Shown here: piece by piece, positions 53,715-62,083 of the stretch | Layout: every line of letters begins with the position of its first letter | Position numbering within the stretch: the stretch's first letter is position 1 | Source: Shimia aestuarii | Lineage (GTDB): Bacteria; Pseudomonadota; Alphaproteobacteria; Rhodobacterales; Rhodobacteraceae | Assembly (NCBI RefSeq): GCF_900114635.1 | Contig: NZ_FOTQ01000003.1 | Location: 188,501 to 252,500 of the forward strand | Direction: 5' to 3' | Length of the DNA: 64,000 nucleotides | Notes under the pieces: model-generated | Seen by the model: the letters and a program-made list of their open reading frames with translations, nothing else | Told to the model about the DNA's origin: nothing | Database searches by the model: none | Translations under genes and position numbers: made by a program

Positions 53715-54802
53715 AGCAAATGGCCGGACTTGGCGGCCTTTGTGGCGAGATAGGCGCGGTTCTGAACGGTTTCGCCCACCTTGAGCGGCACGCGCTCGGC
53801 CACGGAGATGCCGGTTTTCTCCATCATTTCGATCTTGCGGGGGTTGTTCGTGAGCAGGCGGACCGAGGAAAACCCCATTTCCTTCAGTATCTTGGCGCCG
53901 ATGCGGAAATCGCGTTCGTCGTCTTCGAAGCCCAACCGGTGATTGGCTTCAACGGTGTCGAACCCCTGGTCCTGCAGCGAATATGCGCGCATCTTGTTGG
54001 CCAGCCCAATGCCGCGCCCTTCCTGGTTGAGGTAGAGCAGAACGCCCGTGCCCTCGGCCCCCATCTGGGCCAGCGCGCCGCGCAGTTGAGGGCCACAGTC
54101 GCATTTCAGCGAGCCCAGAACGTCGCCGGTGAAGCATGCCGAATGCAGGCGGGCGAGGACGGGTTTGTCACGGGGGGGGCGGCCGATTTCGATGGCGTAA
54201 TGCTCTTCGCCGCCATCTTCGGGACGGAAGATATGCAGGCGGCCCGCCTCGGCGGCGGCCATCGGCAGGCGGGCATGCGCGACCGGGTGCAGGGGGCTGG
54301 TGGCGGCCAGATGCGGGGCGGCGAGGTCGGCGGGAATCACGGTGAGGCCGTGCTCCATGGCGAAACGGGCAGCATCGGCAAGGGGAAGGACCACGGCGGC
54401 GGGCAGGAGTTGCGCGGTTTTCACCAACTGCGTTGCGGCGCGGTGCAGAGTGGCGGGGCCGTCACGATCGCTGGCCAAGGGGCCTTTCATCGGGCTTCGC
54501 AGGTCGTCATCCGGGTTGGCGATGGACAGTACCCATGCAAGCCCGGCATCCGAGGGCAGCAGGATTCGGGCGACATCGCCATCATAGGCGCGCGCCTTGA
54601 GCGTTTCGGCGCGCCGCGACGTCAGGACCAGCACTGGCGTTCCGGGCAAGGCGCGCAGGTCGCAGAGCCGAGTGTCGGTCAGGGTTTCAGCCGCCAGCAC
54701 CAGAAGCGCCTGCCCGTCACCCGTCAGCACGATGGGCACGCCCATGCGCAAATCTGCACGGGCGCGGGCGAGGCGTTCGATGATATCGGGCGAAAAGCTC
54801 AT
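53711..54802 (-). CDS. ribA: GTP cyclohydrolase II (with degenerate N-terminal domain)
   Basis: This protein is 363 aa from ATG 54802; the extra 47 codons of the ORF are not family-like. The C-terminal 200 residues are RibA: the zinc Cys in HSACFTGDVLGSLKCDCGP, LNQEGRGIGLANKMRAY, and LLTNNPRKIEMMEKTGI. The first 140 residues are not a functional DHBP synthase, as the acidic metal motif is absent; this N-terminal extension is usual in Rhodobacterales. It makes the riboflavin precursor from GTP. Confidence 0.93.
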   Translation of the reverse strand: MSFSPDIIERLARARADLRMGVPIVLTGDGQALLVLAAETLTDTRLCDLRALPGTPVLVLTSRRAETLKARAYDGDVARILLPSDAGLAWVLSIANPDDDLRSPMKGPLASDRDGPATLHRAATQLVKTAQLLPAAVVLPLADAARFAMEHGLTVIPADLAAPHLAATSPLHPVAHARLPMAAAEAGRLHIFRPEDGGEEHYAIEIGRPPRDKPVLARLHSACFTGDVLGSLKCDCGPQLRGALAQMGAEGTGVLLYLNQEGRGIGLANKMRAYSLQDQGFDTVEANHRLGFEDDERDFRIGAKILKEMGFSSVRLLTNNPRKIEMMEKTGISVAERVPLKVGETVQNRAYLATKAAKSGHLL

Positions 54803-54977
54803 GGGAAGGTGATCTGTCCGGCGAAGATAGGCGTAATGGATATAGCTGTGATGGCAGCAATATGAAACATTTACCAGTGCTCGTACACGAGGCCGTGAGC
54901 GAAATGCAGCAAATCTTGTCGTGGACGTGAAGCGGGTCCACATCGCGGGTGTACGTAAGAGAGGGCGAGGAGGTCAC

Positions 54978-55664
54978 ATGGCACAGCTCAAGAAAATCCT
55001 GTTGGTGGATGACGACGAGGACCTGCGCGAGGCGTTGTCCGAGCAGTTGATCATGACCGAAGATTTTGACGTGTTCGAAGCGGGCAATGGTTCGGAGGCA
55101 ATGAGCCGGGTCAAGGAAGGCCTGTATGACATGGTCATTCTCGATGTCGGGTTGCCGGATACGGACGGGCGGGAGCTTTGTCGGCTGATGCGCAAGCAGG
55201 GGGTGAAAAGCCCGATCCTCATGCTTACCGGGCATGACAGCGATGCCGATACGATCCTTGGCCTTGATTACGGAGCGAACGACTATGTGACCAAGCCGTT
55301 CAAGTTTCCGGTACTTCTGGCGCGGATTCGGGCGCAGCTGCGTCAGCACGAGCAGAGCGAAGATGCTGTGTTCCAGCTTGGGCCGTACACGTTCAAGCCG
55401 AGCATGAAGATGCTGATCACCGAAGACGAGCGCAAGATCAGGCTGACCGAGAAAGAAACCAATATTCTCAAGTTCTTGTACCGGTCGACAGATGGTGTCG
55501 TGGCGCGTGATGTGCTGTTGCACGAGGTCTGGGGATACAATGCGGGTGTCACGACACATACGCTGGAAACACATATTTACCGGCTGCGTCAGAAGATCGA
55601 ACCCGACCCCTCTAACGCCCGTTTGCTGATCACGGAATCGGGGGGCTATCGGTTGGTGGCGTGA
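54978..55664 (+). CDS. OmpR-family response regulator (CenR-like)
   Basis: This protein is 228 aa from ATG 54978 (GAGGAGGTCAC upstream). The receiver domain has acidic pocket LLVDDDEDLRE, phospho-Asp in DMVILDVGLPDTDGREL and Lys in ANDYVTKPFKFP. The winged-helix output domain reads RLTEKETNILKFLYRSTDGV and THTLETHIYRLRQKIEPDPS. The text is close to the alphaproteobacterial CenR group, which controls envelope growth; that identity is from memory and tentative. No sensor kinase gene is adjacent. Confidence 0.92.
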   Translation: MAQLKKILLVDDDEDLREALSEQLIMTEDFDVFEAGNGSEAMSRVKEGLYDMVILDVGLPDTDGRELCRLMRKQGVKSPILMLTGHDSDADTILGLDYGANDYVTKPFKFPVLLARIRAQLRQHEQSEDAVFQLGPYTFKPSMKMLITEDERKIRLTEKETNILKFLYRSTDGVVARDVLLHEVWGYNAGVTTHTLETHIYRLRQKIEPDPSNARLLITESGGYRLVA

Positions 55665-55723
55665 CTCCTATGCCGCAGTTTTCAACCTTTTGTTGATAAG
55701 CGCATGGCAGAATGAGCGGATTC

Positions 55724-55737
55724 TTGATATGTATCAA
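55724..55737. promoter_or_regulatory. FNR/FnrL box
   Basis: TTGAT-ATGT-ATCAA is a perfect match to the FNR consensus TTGAT-N4-ATCAA. Its centre (55730.5) lies about 40 bases before a predicted transcription start near 55770, with a TTATAT/TATATC -10-like element at 55758-55764, the position expected for class II activation. Confidence 0.82.
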
Positions 55738-55770
55738 AGAAGCATATGAACGATACCTTATATCAAGTCT

Positions 55771-55850
55771 TTACGGATCCCGCGCATGTCCGGGTTATGA
55801 CATGCACCTCCCTGTTGGACTGAGCCCGGATATGATCCGGGCTCTTTTTT
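55771..55850 (+). ncRNA. candidate FnrL-activated small RNA (about 80 nt)
   Basis: No ORF worth naming lies in 55665-56019. A predicted start about 40 bases after the FNR box and a strong terminator at 55822-55850 delimit an RNA of about 80 nt. It contains ATGCACCTCCCTGTTGGAC; its CCTCCCT core could pair with ribosome-binding sites of target mRNAs. An alternative is that this is only the 3' end of the response-regulator transcript, in which case the FNR box is spurious. Confidence 0.6.
55822..55850 (+). terminator. Rho-independent terminator
   Basis: GAGCCCGGAT-ATG-ATCCGGGCTC (10-bp perfect stem, three-base loop) is followed by TTTTTT. Confidence 0.93.
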
Positions 55851-55875
55851 GTTTTGGGCAGGTTTGTTCATGGGG

Positions 55876-55940
55876 CAGGGGGCGCAGCCGCCGTCGCAGC
55901 AAGCTGCGACTCCCCCGGAGTATTTCTGGCAAATTGAAAG
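55876..55940. repeat. palindromic GC-rich intergenic repeat, family B
   Basis: It contains GGGGGCGCAGCCGCCGTCGC, then GCAGCAAGCTGCGAC, CCCCCGGAGTATTTCTGG and AAATTGAAAG. It is nearest to the copy at 59151. Confidence 0.75.
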
Positions 55941-56019
55941 CGGGACGTGGCGCATATGCGTTGGCAAGCCGTGATCGGGCGGGGTAGGGTGCGCCGATCA
56001 CAGGCAACGGGAGCGCGGC

Positions 56020-56808
56020 ATGAGCTTTTCACTGGCAACTTGGAATATCAATTCGGTGCGGTTGCGTGAGCCGATCGTCCTCAAGCTGTTGCAGGAAGAG
56101 GCGCCGGACGTTCTGTGCCTTCAGGAGTGCAAGAGCCCGGTGGACAAAATCCCGACCGAGGGGTTCGCCGCATTGGGGTATCAACATATGATCGCGCGCG
56201 GACAGAAGGGATATAACGGTGTAGCGATCCTGTCCAAGCTGCCGATCGAGGATGTCGGGGATAAAGATTTCGCGGGGCTGGGCCATGCCCGCCATGTCGC
56301 GGGGCGGCTGGAAAACGGGGTGACGATCCATAACTTCTATGTTCCGGCAGGGGGGGACAAGCCGGACCGGGAGGTGAATGAGAAATTCGGGCAAAAGCTC
56401 GACTATCTTACCGAGATGCGGGACTGGTTTCATGGAGACAGGCCGGAGAAGTCGATTTTGGTGGGGGATCTCAATATCGCGCCGCGCGAGGATGATGTCT
56501 GGAGCCACAAGCAGTTGCTGAAGGTCGTGAGCCATACGCCGATAGAGGTGGAGCACCTCGCGCAGACACAGGAGGCCGGCGGCTGGGTGGACATCACCCG
56601 GCAGGATATTCCAGAAGGGCTGCTGTACAGCTGGTGGAGTTATCGTGCGCGGGATTGGGATGCGGCGGACAAGGGGCGGCGTCTGGACCATGTGTGGGCG
56701 ACGCCGGATATTTCGAACGCGGGCCATTCCAGCCGTATCCTGCGGGCGGCGCGGGGCTGGGAGAAGCCCAGCGATCACGCACCGGTCTTTGCCAGTTTTG
56801 ATCTCTGA
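56020..56808 (+). CDS. xthA: exodeoxyribonuclease III
   Basis: This 262-aa enzyme of the AP-endonuclease fold reads SLATWNINSVRLREPIVLKL, then CLQECKSPVDKIPTEGF (metal Glu), LVGDLNIAPREDDVWSHKQ, RRLDHVWATPD and the catalytic pair SDHAPVFASFDL. It removes nucleotides from 3' ends and cuts at abasic sites. The ATG of the next gene overlaps its stop (TGATG). Confidence 0.96.
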   Translation: MSFSLATWNINSVRLREPIVLKLLQEEAPDVLCLQECKSPVDKIPTEGFAALGYQHMIARGQKGYNGVAILSKLPIEDVGDKDFAGLGHARHVAGRLENGVTIHNFYVPAGGDKPDREVNEKFGQKLDYLTEMRDWFHGDRPEKSILVGDLNIAPREDDVWSHKQLLKVVSHTPIEVEHLAQTQEAGGWVDITRQDIPEGLLYSWWSYRARDWDAADKGRRLDHVWATPDISNAGHSSRILRAARGWEKPSDHAPVFASFDL

Positions 56809-57287
56809 TGCGGGGCGGCCCGCACAAGAAGCCGCTTTTTCGCAAGGTGAACACGCGCACGTTTCGTGTCCGGCACGGGTGTCCGCGACTGGAGGGCCGT
56901 GATGGCAACACCAAAAAAGCGCGCGTGAGTGAGGCCACGCAGCAGGGCATGCGGCAGGGGTTGCGGCACGGGCTGGACTATACGCCGCTTTACAAGTTCC
57001 TGCTTTCCAAGGTGGGCCAGCCCTGGGATGCAGTCTATTCCGAGGCGGTGGCGCGCCTGGAGGAGGATGCGGCCATTTGGCATCTGGTCGCGCGCTCGGA
57101 AGTTGAGCGGCGCGCGGTGGTGCGGTGCGGGGAGTCGAGTTTTTACAGCGGGCTTCATGTTGATGAGGCCGGGCGGCTGGCCAAGGTCGATCCCGGGTTG
57201 GATGCATCGTCGATGCGTCCAGATTGCGCCTGTTGCACGCATACCTTCAACGGGGAGCGCTTTGGTCTGCCATTCGAGGCGCCCTGA
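56808..57287 (+). CDS. conserved-looking hypothetical protein coupled to xthA
   Basis: This protein is 159 aa. The start ATG shares bases with the xthA stop, so it is translationally coupled. The N-terminus is very basic (GGPHKKPLFRKVNTRTFRVR), and a Cys/His-containing PDCACCTHTFNGERFG lies near the C-terminus. The middle is helical (YTPLYKFLLSKVGQPWDAVY). The layout suggests a small nucleic-acid or ribosome-associated protein, but no family is recognised. A competing 145-codon frame from 56929 is probably a shadow. Confidence 0.65.
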   Translation: MRGGPHKKPLFRKVNTRTFRVRHGCPRLEGRDGNTKKARVSEATQQGMRQGLRHGLDYTPLYKFLLSKVGQPWDAVYSEAVARLEEDAAIWHLVARSEVERRAVVRCGESSFYSGLHVDEAGRLAKVDPGLDASSMRPDCACCTHTFNGERFGLPFEAP

Positions 57288-57377
57288 TGGTGATCTGAGC
57301 GAAAAATCATGCAAAGGCACTTTGAAACCCCGTTGCAGGGGGTCATATAGGGGCCAACAGACATGAGGAATGACGAG

Positions 57378-58295
57378 ATGCTTGAACTTGGACAAGGCAC
57401 GGCGGCGCCTGGGGGCGATCTGATCAAGGATGTCAGCGAAGCGGAGTTCATGACCGACGTTGTGGATGCGTCGATGTCGGTGCCGGTGATCGTGGATTTC
57501 TGGGCCCCGTGGTGCGGGCCCTGCAAGACCTTGGGGCCAGCTTTGGAAGCCGCCGTGACAGCGGCGGGCGGGGCCGTAAAGATGGCCAAGGTCAATGTAG
57601 ACGAGAACCAGATGATTGCCGGGCAGATGCGTGTCCAGTCGATCCCGACTGTTTATGCCTTTTGGCAGGGCCAGCCGATTGACGGTTTCCAGGGCGCGTT
57701 GCCGCCCAGCGAGATCGAAGCTTTCGTGACCAAGGTGGTGGAAGCATCCGGCGGGCAGGTGCCCGACAACGGGTTGGACGATGCGCTGGCCGCCGCCGAA
57801 GAGATGCTGGCCGAAGGTGATGCGCAATCAGCGGGTGAGACCTTTGCCGCGATCATCGAACAGGACCAGAGTGTCGTGGCCGCCTATGGCGGACTGGCGC
57901 GGGCCAATATCGCTATGGGGGCGCTGGATCAGGCGGAGGCGGTGCTGAATGGCACGCCTGCAGAATACTCCGGAGCGCCCGAGATCGAAGCCGCGCATGC
58001 GCAGCTTGAACTGGCGCGGCAGGCGGAAAATGCCGGGCCGGTGGCCGAGCTGCACGCCAGGGTCGAGGCCAACCCGGATGACCACGCGGCACGGCTTGAC
58101 CTTGCGCAGGCGTTGCATGCCGCCGGGCAGGTAGAAGAGGCCGTCGCAGAATTGCTCGAGCTGTTCCGGCGGGATCGCGAATGGAACGATGGGGCTGCCA
58201 AGGCACAGTTGTTCACCATTTTCGAGGCATTGAAGCCCAACGATCCGGTTGTGCTGAACGGGCGGCGCAAGCTAAGCTCGATGATCTTTGCCTGA
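57378..58295 (+). CDS. thioredoxin-TPR protein (CnoX/YbbN-like)
   Basis: This protein is 305 aa from ATG 57378, with GAGGA eight bases upstream; ATG 57363 is the alternative. The N-terminal thioredoxin domain has VIVDFWAPWCGPCKTLGPAL (active CGPC) and cis-Pro in VQSIPTVYAFWQG. The C-terminal region has TPR-like helices (ARLDLAQALHAAGQVEEAVA). CnoX-type proteins hold oxidised clients for GroEL. Unlike E. coli YbbN, both Cys are present, so it may be redox active. Confidence 0.9.
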   Translation: MLELGQGTAAPGGDLIKDVSEAEFMTDVVDASMSVPVIVDFWAPWCGPCKTLGPALEAAVTAAGGAVKMAKVNVDENQMIAGQMRVQSIPTVYAFWQGQPIDGFQGALPPSEIEAFVTKVVEASGGQVPDNGLDDALAAAEEMLAEGDAQSAGETFAAIIEQDQSVVAAYGGLARANIAMGALDQAEAVLNGTPAEYSGAPEIEAAHAQLELARQAENAGPVAELHARVEANPDDHAARLDLAQALHAAGQVEEAVAELLELFRRDREWNDGAAKAQLFTIFEALKPNDPVVLNGRRKLSSMIFA

Positions 58296-58322
58296 TCGGG
58301 CAATCCGGGCTAGGTTCGTGAC

Positions 58323-58967
58323 ATGATCAAAGCCGCAGACCTGCCCGATACACTGGCCGTGTTCCCCTTGCCCGGGGCGTTGCTCTTGCCCCGGGCACGG
58401 TTGCCGCTACACATTTTCGAACCCCGCTACCTCGCGATGTTCGACGATGCGCTGAAGTCGGGGGGGCGGCTCATTGGAATGGTGCAGCCCAACGAGGTCC
58501 CCGGCCGGGAAGACAATGGGTTGCACCGGATCGGTTGTGTCGGGCGGATCACGCAGTTTTCAGAGACCGAGGATCACAGGTATCTCATCACGCTGACCGG
58601 CGTGTCGCGGTTCCGGGTCCTGAGCGAGGTGGAGGGGTTCACCCCTTATCGGCGCTGCGAAGTGAGCTGGGACGGGTTTGCGCGCGATCTTGGGCCTGCG
58701 GAGCGCGATGCCGGGTTCGACCGGACCGGGTTCATGGCTTTGCTGCGGCGGTATTTCGAGACGCTGGAGCTGTCCACGGATTGGGAAACGCTCAAGGATG
58801 CCAGTGATGAGTTGCTGATCAACTCGTTGTCGATGCTTCTGGATTTCGAGGCCGAGGACAAGCAGGCGTTGCTGGAGGCGCCATCGTTGTCGACACGTCG
58901 CGAGACGTTGGTGACGTTGATAGAATTTGCGCTGCGGGGCGGCGCCGGAGAGGACTTGATGCAATGA
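58323..58967 (+). CDS. LON N-terminal substrate-binding domain protein
   Basis: This 214-aa protein reads [20 protein letters not shown], then [20 protein letters not shown] and [20 protein letters not shown], the LAN domain without AAA or protease parts. It probably binds substrates for Lon or another protease. It overlaps the Trm112 gene by four bases (ATGA), and it lies 27 bases after the thioredoxin gene, so the three form an operon. Confidence 0.92.
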   Translation: MIKAADLPDTLAVFPLPGALLLPRARLPLHIFEPRYLAMFDDALKSGGRLIGMVQPNEVPGREDNGLHRIGCVGRITQFSETEDHRYLITLTGVSRFRVLSEVEGFTPYRRCEVSWDGFARDLGPAERDAGFDRTGFMALLRRYFETLELSTDWETLKDASDELLINSLSMLLDFEAEDKQALLEAPSLSTRRETLVTLIEFALRGGAGEDLMQ

Positions 58968-59149
58968 GTGAACAAGGTGAATTTGACCGTCGTATGCTGG
59001 AGGCACTGATCTGCCCGCAGACGCGCACGACGCTGAAGTATGATGCTGCGGCGCAGGAGTTGATCTCCAAGGCGGCTGGGTTGGCCTTTCCGATCCGCAA
59101 TGGCATTCCGGTCATGCTGATTGATGAGGCACGGGTACTGGACGGGTAG
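58964..59149 (+). CDS. Trm112 family protein
   Basis: This 61-aa small zinc-ribbon-type protein reads [20 protein letters not shown], then [20 protein letters not shown]. Only one Cys remains, as in many bacterial members. In eukaryotes Trm112 activates methyltransferases; the bacterial role is unknown. A family B repeat begins right after the stop. Confidence 0.9.
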   Translation: MSEQGEFDRRMLEALICPQTRTTLKYDAAAQELISKAAGLAFPIRNGIPVMLIDEARVLDG

Positions 59150-59150
59150 G

Positions 59151-59212
59151 CGGGGGCGCTGCCCCCATCGCAGCGAGGCTGCGATCCCCCCGGGGTATTT
59201 CTGGAAAAAGAA
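59151..59212. repeat. palindromic GC-rich intergenic repeat, family B
   Basis: CGGGGGCGCTGCCCCC, then TCGCAGCGAGGCTGCGA, CCCCCCGGGGTATTTCTGG and AAAAAGAAAG. The two nested palindromes could fold as adjacent hairpins. Confidence 0.78.
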
Positions 59213-59252
59213 AGACTGGAAGCGCGCCTTGTGAAACAGGGCGCGCGTTTCA

Positions 59253-60467
59253 TTAGCGCATCAGGTCGGGCAGATTGCCGGTCAGGCCGGCGGCTTCGCG
59301 GATGAAAGTGCGGCGCAAGCCGGGGACGGCGTTGACCAGACCCATGCCGATGTCACGCCCGGCGCGCAGGATTGGATTGTCGTTCGAAAACAGCTTGTTG
59401 GTGAGATCCGTGGCCATCACGAGAGCGGCGGTGTCAAAGCGGCGCCATTCCTGGTAACGCTCGAGGACCAGGGTGGAGGCGATGTCTTCGCCGCGCTGTC
59501 GGGCCTCGCGCAGGACCTGGGCGAGGGCGGCGACATCGCGCAGGCCCGCATTCAGTCCCTGCCCGGCAATCGGATGCATGCCGTGGGCGGCATCGCCGAC
59601 AAGGGCGATGTGATCAGCCACGAAGTGGTTGGCGACGCTCAGAGAGAGCGGATAGGTGAAGCGGTTGCCGACCAGTTCGATTTTGCCAAGGAAATCGCCG
59701 AAACGGGGGCGCAACACCTGCATGTAGTCGTCATCCGAGAGTGCCTGGATGCGGGTGGCGTTTTCATCGGTTTCCGACCAGACGATCGAGGACATGTTGC
59801 CGGGAAGCGGCAGGATGGCCAGCGGGCCCGGCGGCATGAAGAACTGATGCGCGATACCGCCATGTGGTTTTTCATGTGCAATGGCGCAGACCAGTGCGGT
59901 TTGGCCATAGCCCCAGCCGGTGCGCCGGATGCCGGCGCGTTTCGCGACACCGCTGCCGCGCCCGTCACACCCCACCAGCAGGCGGGTGCGGTGGGTTTCG
60001 CCGGTGGAGAGCGACACGGCAACACCCGAGGCATCCACATCCTGATCGGTCACGCCTGTTTCAGAGAGGAGCGTGATGCGCGGCTCGTTCTGCATCGCGG
60101 TCAGGAAGGCGCGGTAGAGGTAGCGGTCTTCGAGCATGTAGCCCATTGGGCCTTCTTCGATCTCGGCGTGATCGAAATGCAGGAAGAAAGGCGAAGGCCC
60201 TTCTCCGGCGCGCCCGTCAGAGACCTTGATTTCGAGCAGGGGCTGGGCATTGTTCGCCACGTCGTCCCAAACGCCAATGGCGCGCATAAGGCGTTGTGAA
60301 GCGAGCGCTAAGGCATAGCCGCGCCCATCAAAATTGTCGCCTGCACGGTCCGGGGCGGGACGGGCATCGACCACGGTTACGTTGAAACCGGATTGGGCAA
60401 GGGCCAGCGCCAGGGCGGGGCCGTTCAGCCCTCCGCCGGCGATCAGAATGTCGCTGTCGTAAGTCAT
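59253..60467 (-). CDS. UbiH/UbiF-type FAD-dependent aromatic hydroxylase
   Basis: This protein is 404 aa from ATG 60467 (MTYDSDILIAGGGLNGPAL, the FAD dinucleotide loop). The second FAD motif is LVGDAAHGMHPIAGQGLNAG and the DG motif region is LLVGCDGRGSGVAKRA. These are the marks of ubiquinone-ring monooxygenases. Which ring position it hydroxylates cannot be told from sequence. It is divergent from the amidase gene. Confidence 0.92.
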   Translation of the reverse strand: MTYDSDILIAGGGLNGPALALALAQSGFNVTVVDARPAPDRAGDNFDGRGYALALASQRLMRAIGVWDDVANNAQPLLEIKVSDGRAGEGPSPFFLHFDHAEIEEGPMGYMLEDRYLYRAFLTAMQNEPRITLLSETGVTDQDVDASGVAVSLSTGETHRTRLLVGCDGRGSGVAKRAGIRRTGWGYGQTALVCAIAHEKPHGGIAHQFFMPPGPLAILPLPGNMSSIVWSETDENATRIQALSDDDYMQVLRPRFGDFLGKIELVGNRFTYPLSLSVANHFVADHIALVGDAAHGMHPIAGQGLNAGLRDVAALAQVLREARQRGEDIASTLVLERYQEWRRFDTAALVMATDLTNKLFSNDNPILRAGRDIGMGLVNAVPGLRRTFIREAAGLTGNLPDLMR

Positions 60468-60556
60468 GGGGCCAATATGGGTGCTGCTTCGGGATTGTCC
60501 ATGCGCATCTGCGTCGCTACCGTTATTTCCAACAAGATTGGAGGAGAGGGCAGGCG

Positions 60557-61885
60557 ATGTTTCACTGGCTGGGCATGAGTGCAGGGGACCTGGGGCGCGC
60601 AATCGGGGAAGGGGCAATCGATCCGGTGGCGCTGACTCAGGCGTTCCTGGGTGCGATCGACAGCCATGATCATCGGGACCGGATCTATTCGAAAGTGACC
60701 CATGAGCGTGCGCTGGCCGAGGCCGAAGCAGCCGCTGAACGCGCGCGGGCGGGGATGCGCCTGTCGCTGCTGGATGGGGTGCCGATCAGCTGGAAGGACC
60801 TGTTTGACAGTGCCGGGGTCGAAACCGAGGCCGGGTCCGCGCTGTTGAAGGATCGCATTCCGGGGCAGGATGCCGAGGTGTTGCGCAATGCGACGGCGCA
60901 AGGCCTGGTGTGCCTTGGCAAGACCCACATGTCCGAGCTGGCCTTTTCCGGGCTCGGCCTCAACCCGGTGACGGCGACGCCGCCTTGTCTCAATGATCCC
61001 AAGGCGGTGCCGGGGGGATCATCGTCAGGCGCGGCGGCGTCGGTGGCCTTTGGTCTGGCAGCGGCCGGGATCGGGTCGGACACGGGAGGGTCGGTGCGGA
61101 TCCCCTCGGCGTGGAATGACCTTGTCGGGTTGAAAACCACCGCCGGGCGGGTGTCCAACGACGGCGTGGTGCCGTTGTGCCGGAGTTTCGATACGGTTGG
61201 GCCCTTGTGCCGGACGGTGGAGGATGCCGCGCTTTTTCTGGCGGTTCTGGAAGGGGGGCGCGCGGCAGACCTGCGCGGGGCGGATCTACGTGGTGTGCGG
61301 CTAGCGGTGCTGGAGACCGTGGCTCTGGAGGATGTACGCGAGGCACCCCTGGCCGGATTCGAAACTGCCGTGGCGCGGCTTCGGGACGGCGGGGCAGAGG
61401 TCCATGTGATCCGGGCACCGGAAGTGGCGCGGGCGCTGGCGTTGAGCGGAGTGTTGTTCACATCGGAAGCTTATGGCGAGTGGCGTGAGGATATCGAGGC
61501 GGCGCCGGACCTGATGTTCGACCAGATCCTTGAACGTTTCCGTGCCGGAGCGCAGTTTTCCGGGCCGGATTTCGTGGCCGCCTGGAACCTGCTCAGGGAT
61601 TTACGGCGCCGGTGGAATGCGCGAGTGGCCGGTTTTGATGCGGTGCTTTTGCCGACGTCACCGATTCTGCCGCCCGATGCGCAGAGGTTGATGCAGGACG
61701 AAGACTATTACGTGACAGAGAACCTGCTGGCGTTGCGCAACACAAGGATCGGCAACCTGATGGGCAGTTGCGGGGTCAGCCTGCCGACCGGACTGCCGAG
61801 CTGTGGATTGATGATGCTGGGGAGACCCATGCAGGAAGAACGTCTCTTGCGGGTTGCGGCTGCGGCAGAGGCCGCGCTGAGGTAG
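60557..61885 (+). CDS. amidase (amidase-signature family)
   Basis: This protein is 442 aa from ATG 60557 (GGAGGAGAGG upstream). The Ser-cisSer-Lys triad is visible: Lys in PISWKDLFDSAG, Ser in GGSSSGAAASVAFGL, and Ser in GSDTGGSVRIPSAW. It lacks the GatA-specific C-terminal features and has no gatB/gatC neighbours, so it is a general amidase of unknown substrate. Confidence 0.9.
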   Translation: MFHWLGMSAGDLGRAIGEGAIDPVALTQAFLGAIDSHDHRDRIYSKVTHERALAEAEAAAERARAGMRLSLLDGVPISWKDLFDSAGVETEAGSALLKDRIPGQDAEVLRNATAQGLVCLGKTHMSELAFSGLGLNPVTATPPCLNDPKAVPGGSSSGAAASVAFGLAAAGIGSDTGGSVRIPSAWNDLVGLKTTAGRVSNDGVVPLCRSFDTVGPLCRTVEDAALFLAVLEGGRAADLRGADLRGVRLAVLETVALEDVREAPLAGFETAVARLRDGGAEVHVIRAPEVARALALSGVLFTSEAYGEWREDIEAAPDLMFDQILERFRAGAQFSGPDFVAAWNLLRDLRRRWNARVAGFDAVLLPTSPILPPDAQRLMQDEDYYVTENLLALRNTRIGNLMGSCGVSLPTGLPSCGLMMLGRPMQEERLLRVAAAAEAALR

Positions 61886-61946
61886 GGGGCGCTGCCCCGT
61901 CGCCGTGCACAGCGACTTCCCCGGGGTGTATGGGACCATTGAGAAA
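61884..61946. repeat. palindromic GC-rich intergenic repeat, family B
   Basis: AGGGGGCGCTGCCCC, then CCCCGGGGTGTATGGG and ACCATTGAGAA. The ACCATTGAGAA tail is shared with the copy at 42384, whereas the copies at 55876 and 59151 end in GAAAG, which defines two subtypes. Confidence 0.75.
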
Positions 61947-62083
61947 CAGGGTACGACGTGGTCGTGGTGGCGCAGAGGCCACAAGACGCGGATTCGCGGG
62001 CATTTTTCTGGACGAGCGGAGTGGGTTTCGGTAACTTGGGTACAAACGGGGCGAAATGATCCCGAAGCTGAGGCAGTTGAAGA

